Notes: a model not told the origin generated them from the sequence alone. Shown: positions 34,614 through 43,294, counted from the stretch's first letter. The stretch is 64,000 bases of DNA from Xanthomonas sp. 10-10 (GCF_040182365.1 NZ_CP144460.1:620001-684000), one strand, 5' to 3'. Translations and numbers: made by a program.

Positions 34614-35420
34614 ATGCAACAGCAACCTGTCGTGCTGATCACCGGCGTGTCCTCCGGCATCGGCCGCGTTGCCGCAGAGCGCTTCGCCCAACGCGGCTGC
34701 ACCGTCTACGGCAGCGTACGTGCGCTTTCCACTGCCGCGCCGCTGGCCAATGTGGAATTGGTCGAAATGGACATCCGTGACGCTGCCTCGGTGCGGCAGG
34801 CCGTCGACGGCATCGTCGGCCGCAGCGGCCGCATCGATGTGCTGGTCAACAACGCAGGCCGCAATCTTGTCGGCGCAGTGGAGGAAACCAGCCCCGACGA
34901 AGCTGCCGTGCTATTCGATACCAACGTGCTGGGCATCCTGCGTACGGTCCGGGCGGTGGCGCCGCACATGCGGGAAAAACGCCAGGGACGTATCGTCAAT
35001 GTCAGCTCGGTGCTGGGCTTCCTGCCGGCGCCGTACATGGGCGTGTATACCGCCTCCAAGCATGCGGTGGAAGGGCTGTCGGAAACGCTGGACCACGAGC
35101 TGCGCCAGTTCGGCATCCGGGTGACGCTGGTGGAACCGGCGTACACCAAGACCAGCCTGGGCAGCAATTCGCCAGTGGTGCAGACCACCATCGCCGAGTA
35201 CGACCGCGAACGTGACATGGTCGGCCGTGCGTTCACCGGCTACATCGACAATGCGCCGGGACCGCAGGACGTGGCCACCACCGTGGTGGAGGCCGCACTG
35301 GGCAAGTGGCGCATGCGTCGCACGCCGCCCGGCCAGGCATCGCTGCTGAGTAAACTGCGCCGGTTCATGCCGGCAGGCGCGGTGGATGACAGTTTGCGCA
35401 AGCGGCTTGGATTGACCTGA
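34614..35420 (+). CDS. Short-chain dehydrogenase/reductase
   Basis: About 268 residues of a classical SDR with unknown substrate. Cofactor loop VLITGVSSGIGRVAAERFA, VNNAGRNLVGAVEE, catalytic Ser in IVNVSSVLGFLPAP, and YTASKHA as Y-x-x-x-K. The sequence resembles the oxidoreductases that act on retinol- or steroid-like alcohols, but that is family guesswork. The ATG at 34614 has AAGGGA upstream, while the open frame continues to 34470 without one. It follows the RND pump gene by 127 bases and could be read through from it. Confidence 0.86.
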   Translation: MQQQPVVLITGVSSGIGRVAAERFAQRGCTVYGSVRALSTAAPLANVELVEMDIRDAASVRQAVDGIVGRSGRIDVLVNNAGRNLVGAVEETSPDEAAVLFDTNVLGILRTVRAVAPHMREKRQGRIVNVSSVLGFLPAPYMGVYTASKHAVEGLSETLDHELRQFGIRVTLVEPAYTKTSLGSNSPVVQTTIAEYDRERDMVGRAFTGYIDNAPGPQDVATTVVEAALGKWRMRRTPPGQASLLSKLRRFMPAGAVDDSLRKRLGLT

Positions 35421-35749
35421 CACAGGCAGCGCGCCTGCGGGTGGATGCGTGACACCTTGCGCATCGATAAACACTGCGCGCCTTCAGTCCGATGCGGGTG
35501 GTGTATGCAATCGCCATGCACCGCCTGTCCATGGCCAGCCTTGCGTGTGTCGCCCCATCCATGTGCGGCGACCCGTCAACGCTTGGCAGCAGCGCCAGGT
35601 CAATCGCGTGCCGAGCGATGACCAACGCACCGATTTCGAGCACCGACCACTCCTGGGTGGCAGCGCGCACGGTGGTTTTGCCAGCTGCTCCAAAGCGTCG
35701 CGTGCCCCATGCAGCCTGTGGCCGGCTGCATGGAGTGGTCGGGTACCCG
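35421..35749. other. Intergenic region between convergent SDR genes
   Basis: About 330 bases between the ends of two convergent SDR genes. No open frame with codon use like its neighbours, no repeat and no clear terminator is seen. Confidence 0.5.
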
Positions 35750-36505
35750 TTACACCTGGTCGGTGGGCACCACATACACTTCGGCAATGTTGACGTTCGC
35801 CGGTGCCTGCGCTGCGAACAGGATGGTGTCGGCAATATCCATCGGATCCAGCATCCGCACCGTGCCGGCATAACCGGCCATCATTGCCTGATATTCCGCG
35901 CTGGTGGTCTGTGCCGGAAGTTCGGTTGCGACGATGCCGGGTTGAATGCTGGTGACGCGGATGTTGTGCTTCTTGCCGACTTCCATCCGCAGGCCTTCGG
36001 TGAACGCGGTCACGGCGAACTTGCTTGCCGAGTACACCACAAATCCCTGGCCGAAGACCTTGCGCCCGGCGATCGAGGAGGTATTGAAGACATGGCCGGA
36101 ATGCTGCTTGATCATCTGCGGCAGCACCGCTGCGGCCACGTTGAGCACGCCTTTCACATTGACATCGATCATCTGGTCCCATTCGTCGGTATGGAAGTCA
36201 TCGATGCTGGACAGCGGCATGATGCCGGCGTTGTTGACCAGCACATCGATGGCGCCATAAGCGGCGATCAGGGCTGCGACGCCGGCAGCGACCGAGTCCT
36301 TGCTGGCGACATCCATTTCCAGCACCACGGCCTGGCCGCCCGCCTGCTCGATGTCTGACTTCAATGCCTGCAGCCGGTCGATGCGGCGTGCGGCAAGGCC
36401 CACCTTCATTCCTGCCGCTGCGAGTTTCTTGGCCGTTGCGTTACCGATGCCGCTGGAGGCGCCGGTAATCAGGGCCACTTTGCCGTGGAGCTCATTCGTT
36501 GACAT
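35750..36505 (-). CDS. Short-chain dehydrogenase/reductase under HxlR neighbour
   Basis: About 251 residues of a classical SDR: VALITGASSGIGNATAKKLA, DVLVNNAGIMPLSSI, HVFNTSSIAGRKV, YSASKFAV and IRVTSIQPGIVATELP. This resembles the YdfG/serine-dehydrogenase-like set often paired with HxlR regulators and induced by reactive aldehydes. The start at 36505 (MSTNELHGK) is preferred; the frame extends 19 codons further without family resemblance. Divergent from the HxlR gene across 130 bases, so regulation by that protein is likely. Confidence 0.87.
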   Translation of the reverse strand: MSTNELHGKVALITGASSGIGNATAKKLAAAGMKVGLAARRIDRLQALKSDIEQAGGQAVVLEMDVASKDSVAAGVAALIAAYGAIDVLVNNAGIMPLSSIDDFHTDEWDQMIDVNVKGVLNVAAAVLPQMIKQHSGHVFNTSSIAGRKVFGQGFVVYSASKFAVTAFTEGLRMEVGKKHNIRVTSIQPGIVATELPAQTTSAEYQAMMAGYAGTVRMLDPMDIADTILFAAQAPANVNIAEVYVVPTDQV

Positions 36506-36617
36506 GGACAGTCTCTTCGCTGGTTGTCGATACGGGACTGGACGCGGCGATACCGCGTCCAATCGGTTTTCAGTACCGGCGAGATGATATCCATCCTATA
36601 CTTAGTTTCAATTACGC

Positions 36618-36627
36618 ACCTATAGGT
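36618..36627. promoter_or_regulatory. Palindrome ACCTATAGGT, candidate HxlR operator
   Basis: A perfect 10-base palindrome nine bases before the HxlR start codon, within an AT-rich divergent promoter region (TATCCTATACTTAG precedes it). Binding here would block the regulator's own promoter and possibly that of the divergent SDR gene. The assignment is positional. Confidence 0.4.
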
Positions 36628-36635
36628 AACTAGAT

Positions 36636-37040
36636 ATGGCCGAGGAAACCACTGCGCCCTGCGACCTCTATCGCATCTCGGATATCCGCACCGTGCTGGA
36701 ACCGATCGCCAACAAGTGGTCGGTCATGATCATGACGGTGCTGTGCAACGGGCCGACGCGCTTCAATCAGATCAAGCGGCAACTGGACGGGGTGACGCAC
36801 AAGTCGTTGACCGAAGCGCTGCGGCGGCTGGAGCGGATCGGCTTGATCAGCAGGGAAGTGATTTCCTCGTCCCCGGTGGCCGTGCAATACCGGCGCACGC
36901 CGTTGGGCGACACCCTTGAAGCGCCGCTGATGGCGCTGCTGCACTGGTGCCAGGATCACGCCGATGAAGTGATTGCCGCCGAGCAGGCGTTCGTCGCGGG
37001 CACGCAAGCGGTGGTGCCGGAAACGGCAACGGTAGGGTGA
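36636..37040 (+). CDS. HxlR-family transcriptional regulator
   Basis: A 134-residue winged-helix regulator. The HxlR core is evident: a Cys near the N-terminus (APCDLYRI, position 9), NKWSVMIMTVLCNGPTRFNQ, then DGVTHKSLTEALRRLERIGL and the wing YRRTPLGDTL. Many HxlR proteins use the N-terminal Cys to sense aldehydes or oxidants, so electrophile sensing with induction of the divergent SDR is plausible but unproven. The DNA site could be the palindrome just upstream. Confidence 0.88.
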   Translation: MAEETTAPCDLYRISDIRTVLEPIANKWSVMIMTVLCNGPTRFNQIKRQLDGVTHKSLTEALRRLERIGLISREVISSSPVAVQYRRTPLGDTLEAPLMALLHWCQDHADEVIAAEQAFVAGTQAVVPETATVG

Positions 37041-37434
37041 GGGACTGCGGTTGATGCACACGTGCGCCATGCCGAGATGACGTGGCAGAGGCTTGCATGT
37101 GGCGTTGCCTGGCATCGGCCGGGAGCGAATCGGGTCGGCGCGTCGAAGGAGACGGCGGATCGCTCAAGGACAGGCGCCTCGGCGGCCAAGGCGGCGCCAA
37201 GGGCAAGCGCGCGCGATGCACCACGCCGGCGCTGCGTTGCGCTGATCGCAGCGAGCTCGAAGCGATGCGCGATCGGCGTGCCGGCACCGGTGCGCTCCCC
37301 CGGCACGAAGGCGACCACGCCATCGAGCGCATGCACCCGCCGGCGCCTGCTCGGTCCGTGCCAACGGCCGATGATTCACCCAGATTGGCCGCATGGCCCC
37401 ACAATAGGCGGCCAGTTCCCCAACCGATGTCCCC
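37041..37434. other. Intergenic region
   Basis: About 390 bases between the HxlR gene and the DUF6172 gene. Several frames are open because of high GC, but none has a ribosome-binding site or a recognisable product. The promoter for the following gene should be in its last 100 bases. Confidence 0.45.
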
Positions 37435-37767
37435 ATGCGCAAGACCTACCAGCTCAACCTCGAAGGCAAGAACCGCGACCGTCTGCTGGAAGCCAGCAAG
37501 AACGATATCCGCAAGTACATCCGTCGCGAGCGCCGCAAGGACCTGCCCGAGGGCGCGGACTACTGGGACTTCGACATGCGCTTCGGGGTGGACGAGGCCA
37601 GTGCCGCGCCGCTGCCGCCGGCCGAGCTGATCCGGGCGATCAATGCGCTGACCGGCGAAGGCGGCGAGCAGTTCTTCGTGGAAATCCTGCGCAAGCCCGG
37701 CAAGCGTACCCCGCGTGCCGATGGCGACAGCGCCCCGGGCGGCGAGCTGGATTTCGAGCAGGACTGA
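37435..37767 (+). CDS. DUF6172 family protein
   Basis: A 110-residue basic-then-acidic cytoplasmic protein. The start MRKTYQLNLEGKNRDRLLEA, then KYIRRERRKDLPEGADYWDF, fits the DUF6172 family, which has no known function. The Lys/Arg-rich helix at about 24-40 could bind nucleic acid; the tail (GGELDFEQD) is acidic. It stands alone between non-coding stretches. A few bases downstream there is no clear terminator. Confidence 0.78.
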   Translation: MRKTYQLNLEGKNRDRLLEASKNDIRKYIRRERRKDLPEGADYWDFDMRFGVDEASAAPLPPAELIRAINALTGEGGEQFFVEILRKPGKRTPRADGDSAPGGELDFEQD

Positions 37768-38075
37768 GGCGCTGCACCGGCGTGGCAGTGGATTGCCGCT
37801 ACGTTGGCACCCTTGCATGGCCGTCTTCGGCAATGCGCCTTGCCGTCACCGCGGGTGGCCTAAGCGGCTCTAAATCAGATCGCATGGTGTGCACGCGGTA
37901 GGCATCGGCAGTCGATGTCCGTCATCTGCGCAGCCGCAACGTGCCAAGAGTGCGCAAGACCGGCATCGACGCATGCTGACACTGTCCGGCCTGCGCATGT
38001 GCCGCATGTTCAAGCGTGGCTCCTGCTCCTTCCAGATCCGCGCGACGACAGCGCGTTACGCGTGATGGACCACGC
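37768..38075. other. Intergenic region between convergent genes
   Basis: About 310 bases between the convergent DUF6172 and helicase genes. I see no gene, repeat family or strong hairpin with a T-tract. Confidence 0.45.
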
Positions 38076-39365
38076 TCAGTCCCGCTCGCCTGCCTGTGAC
38101 GCCGCCGCACGCAATTTGTCCTTCTTGCTCGGCCGCCTGCCCTTGATGCCGCCGTTGTCGTCCGGAACGCGCGTGCCGTTGTTCTGCGCTTGCGGCGCAG
38201 GCGTCACTGCCGCCGGGGTCGGCTCGAAACCGGCGACCACGCTGATCGGCACGCGCAGGCCCTGGCGTTTTTCGATCAAACGCCATTGCGGCTGGCTCTC
38301 TGCGGTGATGAAGCTGATCGCAAGGCCGCTGGCACCTGCGCGTGCGGTGCGGCCGATGCGGTGGGTGTAGTCCACCGTCGAGCGCGGCAGGTCGTAATTG
38401 ACCACCGCCGGCAGCGCGTCGATATCGATGCCGCGCCCGGCCAGATCGGTGGCCACCAGTACCTGCAGCTCGCGCTGCTTGAAGGCGTACAACGTACGCT
38501 CGCGGCGGCCCTGGCTCAGCTCGCCATGCAGCGGTTGCGCGTTGATGCCGGTCTTGGTGAGTTTTTCGGCGACCTTGTCGGCGGTGTGCCGGCTGGCGAC
38601 GAACACCAGCACATGCGACCAGCCGTGTTCCTGCAGCAGGTGGCGCAACAGCTGCGTGCGCTGGCCGGCATCGACGGCGATCGCGCGTTGCTCGATCGCT
38701 GGCGCAGCCTCTGGCGTGGCGGCAACAGTGATGCGTAGAGGGTCGCGCAGGCGACGCTTGGCCAGCGAGGCGATGGCGGGCGGAAACGTGGCCGAGAACA
38801 GCACGCTCTGCCGTTGCGCCGGCAGCAGGGCGAGGATGCGATCGAGCTCGGCGCCGAAGCCCAGTTCGAGCAGGCGGTCGGCCTCGTCCAGCACCAGCGT
38901 GGCGACTTCGCCCAGGCGCAGCGCATTGTGATCCACCAGATCCAGCAAGCGGCCGGGCGTGGCGACCACGATATCCGCACCACCGCGCAGGGCAAGCAAC
39001 TGCGGATTGATCGAACTGCCGCCGGTGGCCGCAACGATCTTGAGCCGCCGCGGCAGATGTGCGGCCAGCTGATGCAGGGTGTCTTCGACCTGCGCGGCGA
39101 GTTCGCGCGTGGGCACCAACACCAGCGCACCGAGCACACGCGGGGCAGCATCCGGCGCCAGGCAGCGTTGCTGCAGCAACGGCAGCGCATAGGCCAGCGT
39201 CTTGCCCGAGCCGGTCTGCGCCATCGCCATCAGATCGCGCCCCTGCAGCATGGGCGGAATTGCCTGCTGCTGGATCGGTGTGGGCGTGCGGTGACCGGCG
39301 CGTGCCAGCGCCGTGTCGAAAAATGGCTGCAGCTGTGGCGACAGCGAGAGATGGGCAAATGACAT
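38076..39365 (-). CDS. DEAD-box RNA helicase (RhlE-like)
   Basis: An ATP-dependent RNA helicase of about 429 residues. Motifs in order: Q motif region (FFDTALARAGHRTPTPIQQQAI), AQTGSGKT, PTRELAAQ, TPGRLLD, DEAD, SAT, then in the second half DLAGRGIDI and HRIGRTARAG. The start at MSFAHLSLSPQLQP is set by family resemblance; the frame continues to 39584 but without similarity. The C-terminal tail is short and basic (RRPSKKDKLRAAASQAG), as in RhlE proteins that act in ribosome assembly or mRNA turnover. Stands alone. Confidence 0.9.
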   Translation of the reverse strand: MSFAHLSLSPQLQPFFDTALARAGHRTPTPIQQQAIPPMLQGRDLMAMAQTGSGKTLAYALPLLQQRCLAPDAAPRVLGALVLVPTRELAAQVEDTLHQLAAHLPRRLKIVAATGGSSINPQLLALRGGADIVVATPGRLLDLVDHNALRLGEVATLVLDEADRLLELGFGAELDRILALLPAQRQSVLFSATFPPAIASLAKRRLRDPLRITVAATPEAAPAIEQRAIAVDAGQRTQLLRHLLQEHGWSHVLVFVASRHTADKVAEKLTKTGINAQPLHGELSQGRRERTLYAFKQRELQVLVATDLAGRGIDIDALPAVVNYDLPRSTVDYTHRIGRTARAGASGLAISFITAESQPQWRLIEKRQGLRVPISVVAGFEPTPAAVTPAPQAQNNGTRVPDDNGGIKGRRPSKKDKLRAAASQAGERD

Positions 39366-39502
39366 GGACCGATTATCCAGGCATTTGCACTGCAATGGTC
39401 GGTGGGACGTCATGCTGGGTTGCCGCTGGGTACTGCGTCGGTGGGCGGGCAAGGGCCCTGCAGCAAACTCGCAGCGTCGAGTGCGCGGTGTCCTCACCGC
39501 TT

Positions 39503-39569
39503 GCGGGACACGCCGTGAACCCATCCCTGGGGGCTCGGTGGCGGCATCCATGCCGCCACACGGTCCCGC
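39503..39569 (+). repeat. Palindromic intergenic repeat, copy A
   Basis: Bounded by GCGGGAC and GTCCCGC and containing GGCGGCATCCATGCCGCC, so it can fold as a branched hairpin. A related copy lies in opposite orientation at 39805-39870. The same central GGCATCCATGCC word is shared by both. Confidence 0.75.
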
Positions 39570-39804
39570 AAGCGGCGAGGCCACCGCACCAGACAGTTGG
39601 TCGGCTGCTTTCCTGAAAGCGTGCTCGGCTTGCGTGGCAGACGAGACGTTTGCAGGTTACGTGTTGGAGGTCGGTCTGTCGCCTGGCTTGCAATGGAAAA
39701 TGGTGGAAGGTCGAGCGAACGCCCCGTGATCCAAACAGTGCACGTCATGCATTGCTTGCACCCGTACACCGACCATCTCGACAGGTCCTTGCCCGCTCAC
39801 CGTC

Positions 39805-39870
39805 GCGGGACCTTACGCGGCATGGATGCCGCGTAAGAGCTTACAAGGACGTACTTGCAGCGTGTCCCGC
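39805..39870 (-). repeat. Palindromic intergenic repeat, copy B (inverted)
   Basis: Reverse-oriented relative of the copy at 39503-39569, again bounded by GCGGGAC and GTCCCGC. Its central stem is 12 bases each side of two unpaired bases (CTTACGCGGCAT / ATGCCGCGTAAG). The stem sequence differs from copy A while the ends and centre are kept, as expected when structure is conserved. Confidence 0.75.
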
Positions 39871-40246
39871 GATGGTGGGCGGGCAGGGGGCCTACAGAAA
39901 ACCCGCAGATCGGCTGCTCTGCAACTGATCCACCCGCAGTGTTCAAGCCTCATCGGGGCACAACGCAAAGCGACCAATACTTAAACCAAGGCGTTATTCC
40001 GCCGCGGTCAGATGCTTGAAACAAAAAAACGGTGGGTCGACTGCGCGGTGCCCTTACCGAGCGGCGCACTTACCGATCGTGTCACACGTCGCAACTTTAT
40101 CCATGGAGGGCGACATGGTGGCCTGCCGCCAACGGTTCCCAAGCAGCGCGTGCACTGCAAGCGCCGACCCGGTCGCGTGCGGATGAGATCCTCAAGACCG
40201 GCCGGGCCCACCTGGCGGTGGGCGCGATGGTCCTGCTGTCCGCGCG

Positions 40247-41842
40247 TTAGTTGGCCAGCGCCAGATCGTCCAGCAGTGCGCGCAGGAAGCGTGCGGCTTC
40301 GCCGCCGGTGGCGGCGCGGTGATCGAACGTCAGCGACAGCGGCATCACCTTGTGGGTTTCCACCCCGCCCATCACCGGAGTGAGCTGGTAACGCGCGCGG
40401 CCGGCGGCGACGATGGCCACGCACGGCGGCACCACCACCGGAGTGGCGTAGCGGCCGGCAAACATGCCGAAGTTGGACAGCGAGATGGTGTAGCCGCTGA
40501 GTTCCGAGGCGGCGATGCTGCGGTTTTCCACCTGCTGACGCAGCCGGTTGACGCTCTCGCGGATGCCGTGCGCGTCCAGCATGTCGGCATTCCGCAGTGC
40601 GGGCACGAACAGGCCTTCTTCGGTATCCACCGCAATGCCGATATCGACCTGGTTGTGCAGGGTGCGGCTGAGCGCATCGCCGTCGAACCAGGCGTTGAGC
40701 GCGGGCACGGCCTGGCACGCACGCACAATGGCGCGCACCAGACGCACGGTGACATCGTTGCCGGGTTGCCAGGCGTGCAGGTCGGCATCGTCGTTGAGTG
40801 TGGTCGGCACCACCTTGCTGTGCGCATCGGCCATGACGCGCGCCATGTTGCGACGCACGCCCTTGAGCTGTTCGGGCTGGCCCTTGACGTTGGTGCCGGG
40901 CGATTGGGTGCGCATCGGCTTGCCGCTGGCCGACAGCGGCGAGCGGGCAGTGGTGCCCTCATCCGCCCTGCGGGCACCTTCTCCCGCAGGCGGGAGAAGG
41001 GTCGCCGTTCCCGCTCGATCCCTGCCGTGGTCAGCGATCCCGTTGGCTCTGTCACCTTCAGCGAACGGACCACCTCTCCCGCTTGCCGGATCGGCGAACG
41101 GACCACCTCTCCCGCTTGCGGGATCATTGAACGGACCACCTCTCCCGCTTGCGGGAGAGGTCGGTGCGCCACGCGCGCCGGGTGAGGGCTGCGCGGTGCC
41201 CGCAGCTGCGGCCTGCTTTACATCGGCCAGCGTCACCGTGCCGTCCGCGCCGGTGGCGCGTACCTGGGTCAGGTCCACGCGTAACTTGCGTGCGAGCGCG
41301 CGCACGACCGGCATGGCGCGGACACCGCCGACCGCAATGGCCTGTTCGCTCTGCACGGTGTTGGAGCTCTGCATCGCACCCACCACGGTGCCGGCGTCAT
41401 CGCGCTCGCCTGCGGCGTCGGACGCTGCATTTGCGTCTGTGTCGGCATCGGCGATTTCGCCACCGTTGTCGGAGGCAACCACGCGTTCGGTGGGGCCAGC
41501 CGCGCTCTGTCCGGTACTCGGGGTTGCGGCCTGCGCGTTGCCGCCGTGCCCATGCCCATGCCCGGTGTCCTGGCCATCGGCGCGCTGCGGCTGCGAGGCG
41601 TCCAGCGCGAACTGCGCCAGCATGGAGCCGGTCACGATCACATCGCCGGCTGCACCGGCCAGCTTGACCACGGTGCCTGAGAACGGCGACGGCACCTCGA
41701 CCACCGCCTTGGCGGTCTCCATGGAGACCAGCGGGTCGTCCAGGCGCACGCTGTCGCCTTCCTTGACGAACCACTCGACGATGGTGGCATCGGGCAGGCC
41801 TTCGCCCAGGTCGGGCAAATGAAAATTCTTGGCTTCGCTCAT
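40247..41842 (-). CDS. Dihydrolipoamide acyltransferase, E2 of a branched-chain 2-oxoacid dehydrogenase
   Basis: Core of the complex that converts branched-chain 2-oxoacids to acyl-CoA, here about 531 residues. Lipoyl domain 5-77 with the lipoylated Lys in SMETAKAVVE (K45); a long Asp/Gly/His-rich linker; E1/E3-binding domain 174-209 (VRAMPVVRALARKLRVDL); catalytic domain from about 325. Residues 218-303 are a low-complexity insertion made of translated intergenic repeats, including three 11-residue DPASGRGGPFA-like units. The usual HxxxDG of the active site reads HRAATGG, so the expected Asp is Thr. The start overlaps the SH3-like gene stop. Confidence 0.9.
   Translation of the reverse strand: MSEAKNFHLPDLGEGLPDATIVEWFVKEGDSVRLDDPLVSMETAKAVVEVPSPFSGTVVKLAGAAGDVIVTGSMLAQFALDASQPQRADGQDTGHGHGHGGNAQAATPSTGQSAAGPTERVVASDNGGEIADADTDANAASDAAGERDDAGTVVGAMQSSNTVQSEQAIAVGGVRAMPVVRALARKLRVDLTQVRATGADGTVTLADVKQAAAAGTAQPSPGARGAPTSPASGRGGPFNDPASGRGGPFADPASGRGGPFAEGDRANGIADHGRDRAGTATLLPPAGEGARRADEGTTARSPLSASGKPMRTQSPGTNVKGQPEQLKGVRRNMARVMADAHSKVVPTTLNDDADLHAWQPGNDVTVRLVRAIVRACQAVPALNAWFDGDALSRTLHNQVDIGIAVDTEEGLFVPALRNADMLDAHGIRESVNRLRQQVENRSIAASELSGYTISLSNFGMFAGRYATPVVVPPCVAIVAAGRARYQLTPVMGGVETHKVMPLSLTFDHRAATGGEAARFLRALLDDLALAN
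40934..41191. repeat. Intragenic repeat insertion within the E2 linker
   Basis: About 258 bases that match the repeat classes otherwise found between genes. The CCCTCATCCGCCC...CTTCTCCCGC hairpin type is at 40954-41000. Three 33-base units with GAACGGACCACCTCTCCCGC start at 41063, 41096 and 41129. The whole stretch keeps the E2 frame open. Confidence 0.8.
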
Positions 41843-42222
41843 GGCAGATTCTCTTGCACCGCAGGCAACTGCGGCGTGGTGTCGTCGAGGAGTTCCAGGT
41901 CGGCTGCCGGCAGCCAGCCCTGCGCGCCATCGGCACGCTCGGACCACCACCAACCGCCATGTTCGTGATGCAGCAACACGTCCTCGCCCTGGCGGGCATC
42001 GAGTTCGCGTGCGTCGTAGTCGCGCAGCGCTTCGGCCATGCCGTCGCCGAGCGGGCGCAGCCAGGCCAGCGGCGCCCAGCCGGCACGGCCGTCGTCGGTA
42101 GTGACCCAGGCAAACGCGGGCCATTCTTCATCGCGTACGCCCACGCTCACCTGCCGGCCCGCCTGAAAGCGGACCGGGTTGGCGTAGGCGGCGCGATGTT
42201 CGCAAAGCAGACGGGCGCGCAT
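41839..42222 (-). CDS. SH3-like domain protein inside the dehydrogenase operon
   Basis: About 127 residues, cytoplasmic (no signal peptide). Two SH3-like beta folds appear: one around YANPVRFQAGRQVSV...GWAPLAWL and another with the ALRDYDARELDARQGEDVLL pattern, then GGWWWSERADGAQGWLPAADL, typical of SH3 folds. The start at 42222 (MRARLLCEH) is one base after the E1beta stop; its own stop overlaps the E2 start. This position argues for a role connected to the complex, such as assembly or substrate-type recognition, but no function is known for it here. Confidence 0.75.
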   Translation of the reverse strand: MRARLLCEHRAAYANPVRFQAGRQVSVGVRDEEWPAFAWVTTDDGRAGWAPLAWLRPLGDGMAEALRDYDARELDARQGEDVLLHHEHGGWWWSERADGAQGWLPAADLELLDDTTPQLPAVQENLP

Positions 42223-42223
42223 G

Positions 42224-43294
42224 TCAGCCCGCAGCCACCGCGCGGCGCGCTGCGGTGACAATGCGCTCCACGCTCGGCAGATATTTCATCTCCAGCCGGA
42301 ACAGCGGGATATGCGTGTCGTAACCGGTGACGCGTTCGACCGGTGCGAGCAGGTCGTACATCGATTTTTCCGCCAGCTGCGCGGCGATCTCGGCACCGAA
42401 GCCAGCAGTGCGCGGGGCTTCCTGCACGATCACGCAGCGGCCGGTCTTGGCCACCGACTCGGCGATGGTGTCGAAGTCCAGCGGGCGCAGCGTAGCCACG
42501 TCGATGACTTCGGCGCTGATGCCCTCGCCGGCGAGTTTGTCGGCCGCTTCCAGCGCTTCCTTGACCTGCGCGCCCCAGGTGACCAGGGTGACGTCGGTGC
42601 CGTCGCGCAGCACGAAGCACACGTCCAGCGGCAGCGCTTCGCCATCGTTGGCGACCACTTCCTTGTACTGGCGATAGATGCGCTTGGGCTCCATGTAGAT
42701 CACCGGGTCCGGGTCGCGGATCGCGGCCAGCAACAGGCCATACGCGCGCTGCGGCGAGGACGGCAACACCACACGCAGGCCGGGCACGTTGGTGAAGATG
42801 GCCTCATTGGCTTCGCTGTGGTGTTCCGGTGCGCGGATACCGCCGCCCCACGGCACGCGCAGCACCATCGGGCAATGCAGGCGCCCGCGGGTGCGGTTGC
42901 GCAGGCGTGCGGCGTGGCAGATCAGGTGATCGACCATGGGGTACACGAAGCCGTCGAACTGCGCTTCGGCCACCGGCTTCATGCCCTGCGCAGCCAGGCC
43001 GACGCTCAGGCCGGCGATGGTGGTTTCATCCAGCGGCGTGTCCAGCACGCGCTCGCTGCCGAAGCGCTGCTGCAGGCCGGCGGTGGCGCGGAACACGCCG
43101 CCGTTGACACCGACATCCTCGCCCAGCACCAGCACCGCGGGGTCGTGTTCCAGCTCCCAGGCCAGTGCCTGGGTGATGGCTTCGATCAAGGTGATGGGCG
43201 AGCTCATGGCACTGTCTCCGCGCGCGGCAGCGGCGTTGTAGGGGGCACTGGCGTGGTGCGAGGTTTCCGCGTGCACATGCTTGAGCTCATCCAT
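42224..43294 (-). CDS. 2-oxoacid dehydrogenase E1 component, beta subunit
   Basis: Beta half of the thiamine-diphosphate-dependent E1 of the branched-chain type. 356 residues; the conserved domain begins at ITLIEAITQALAWEL, so a start at MSSPITLIE (43207) is also possible. Family marks: VLVLGEDVGVNGGVFRAT, DTPLDETTIAGLSVG, GGGIRAPEHHSEANEAIF, VIYMEPKRIYR, and the transketolase C-terminal domain (AEVIDVATLRPLDFDTI). The start overlaps the end of the alpha-subunit gene by eight bases, and the SH3-like gene follows immediately. Confidence 0.92.
   Translation of the reverse strand: MDELKHVHAETSHHASAPYNAAAARGDSAMSSPITLIEAITQALAWELEHDPAVLVLGEDVGVNGGVFRATAGLQQRFGSERVLDTPLDETTIAGLSVGLAAQGMKPVAEAQFDGFVYPMVDHLICHAARLRNRTRGRLHCPMVLRVPWGGGIRAPEHHSEANEAIFTNVPGLRVVLPSSPQRAYGLLLAAIRDPDPVIYMEPKRIYRQYKEVVANDGEALPLDVCFVLRDGTDVTLVTWGAQVKEALEAADKLAGEGISAEVIDVATLRPLDFDTIAESVAKTGRCVIVQEAPRTAGFGAEIAAQLAEKSMYDLLAPVERVTGYDTHIPLFRLEMKYLPSVERIVTAARRAVAAG

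Larger units (their letters stand above)
39366..40246. other. Long non-coding region with inverted repeat copies
   Basis: About 880 bases between the helicase start and the end of the E2 gene. The two repeat copies described separately occupy part of it. Open frames here (for example on the plus strand from 39313) read through the repeats and have no family resemblance. A T-tract terminator for the dehydrogenase operon is not obvious. Confidence 0.55.

Noticed and set aside
39597-39928. Small plus-strand frames in the helicase-E2 gap
   Set aside because: They translate the palindromic repeats and lack ribosome-binding sites and family resemblance.
41063-41170. Three 33-base direct repeats as a mini-CRISPR or iteron cluster
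   Set aside because: The units abut without spacers, keep the E2 reading frame and match intergenic repeat sequence.
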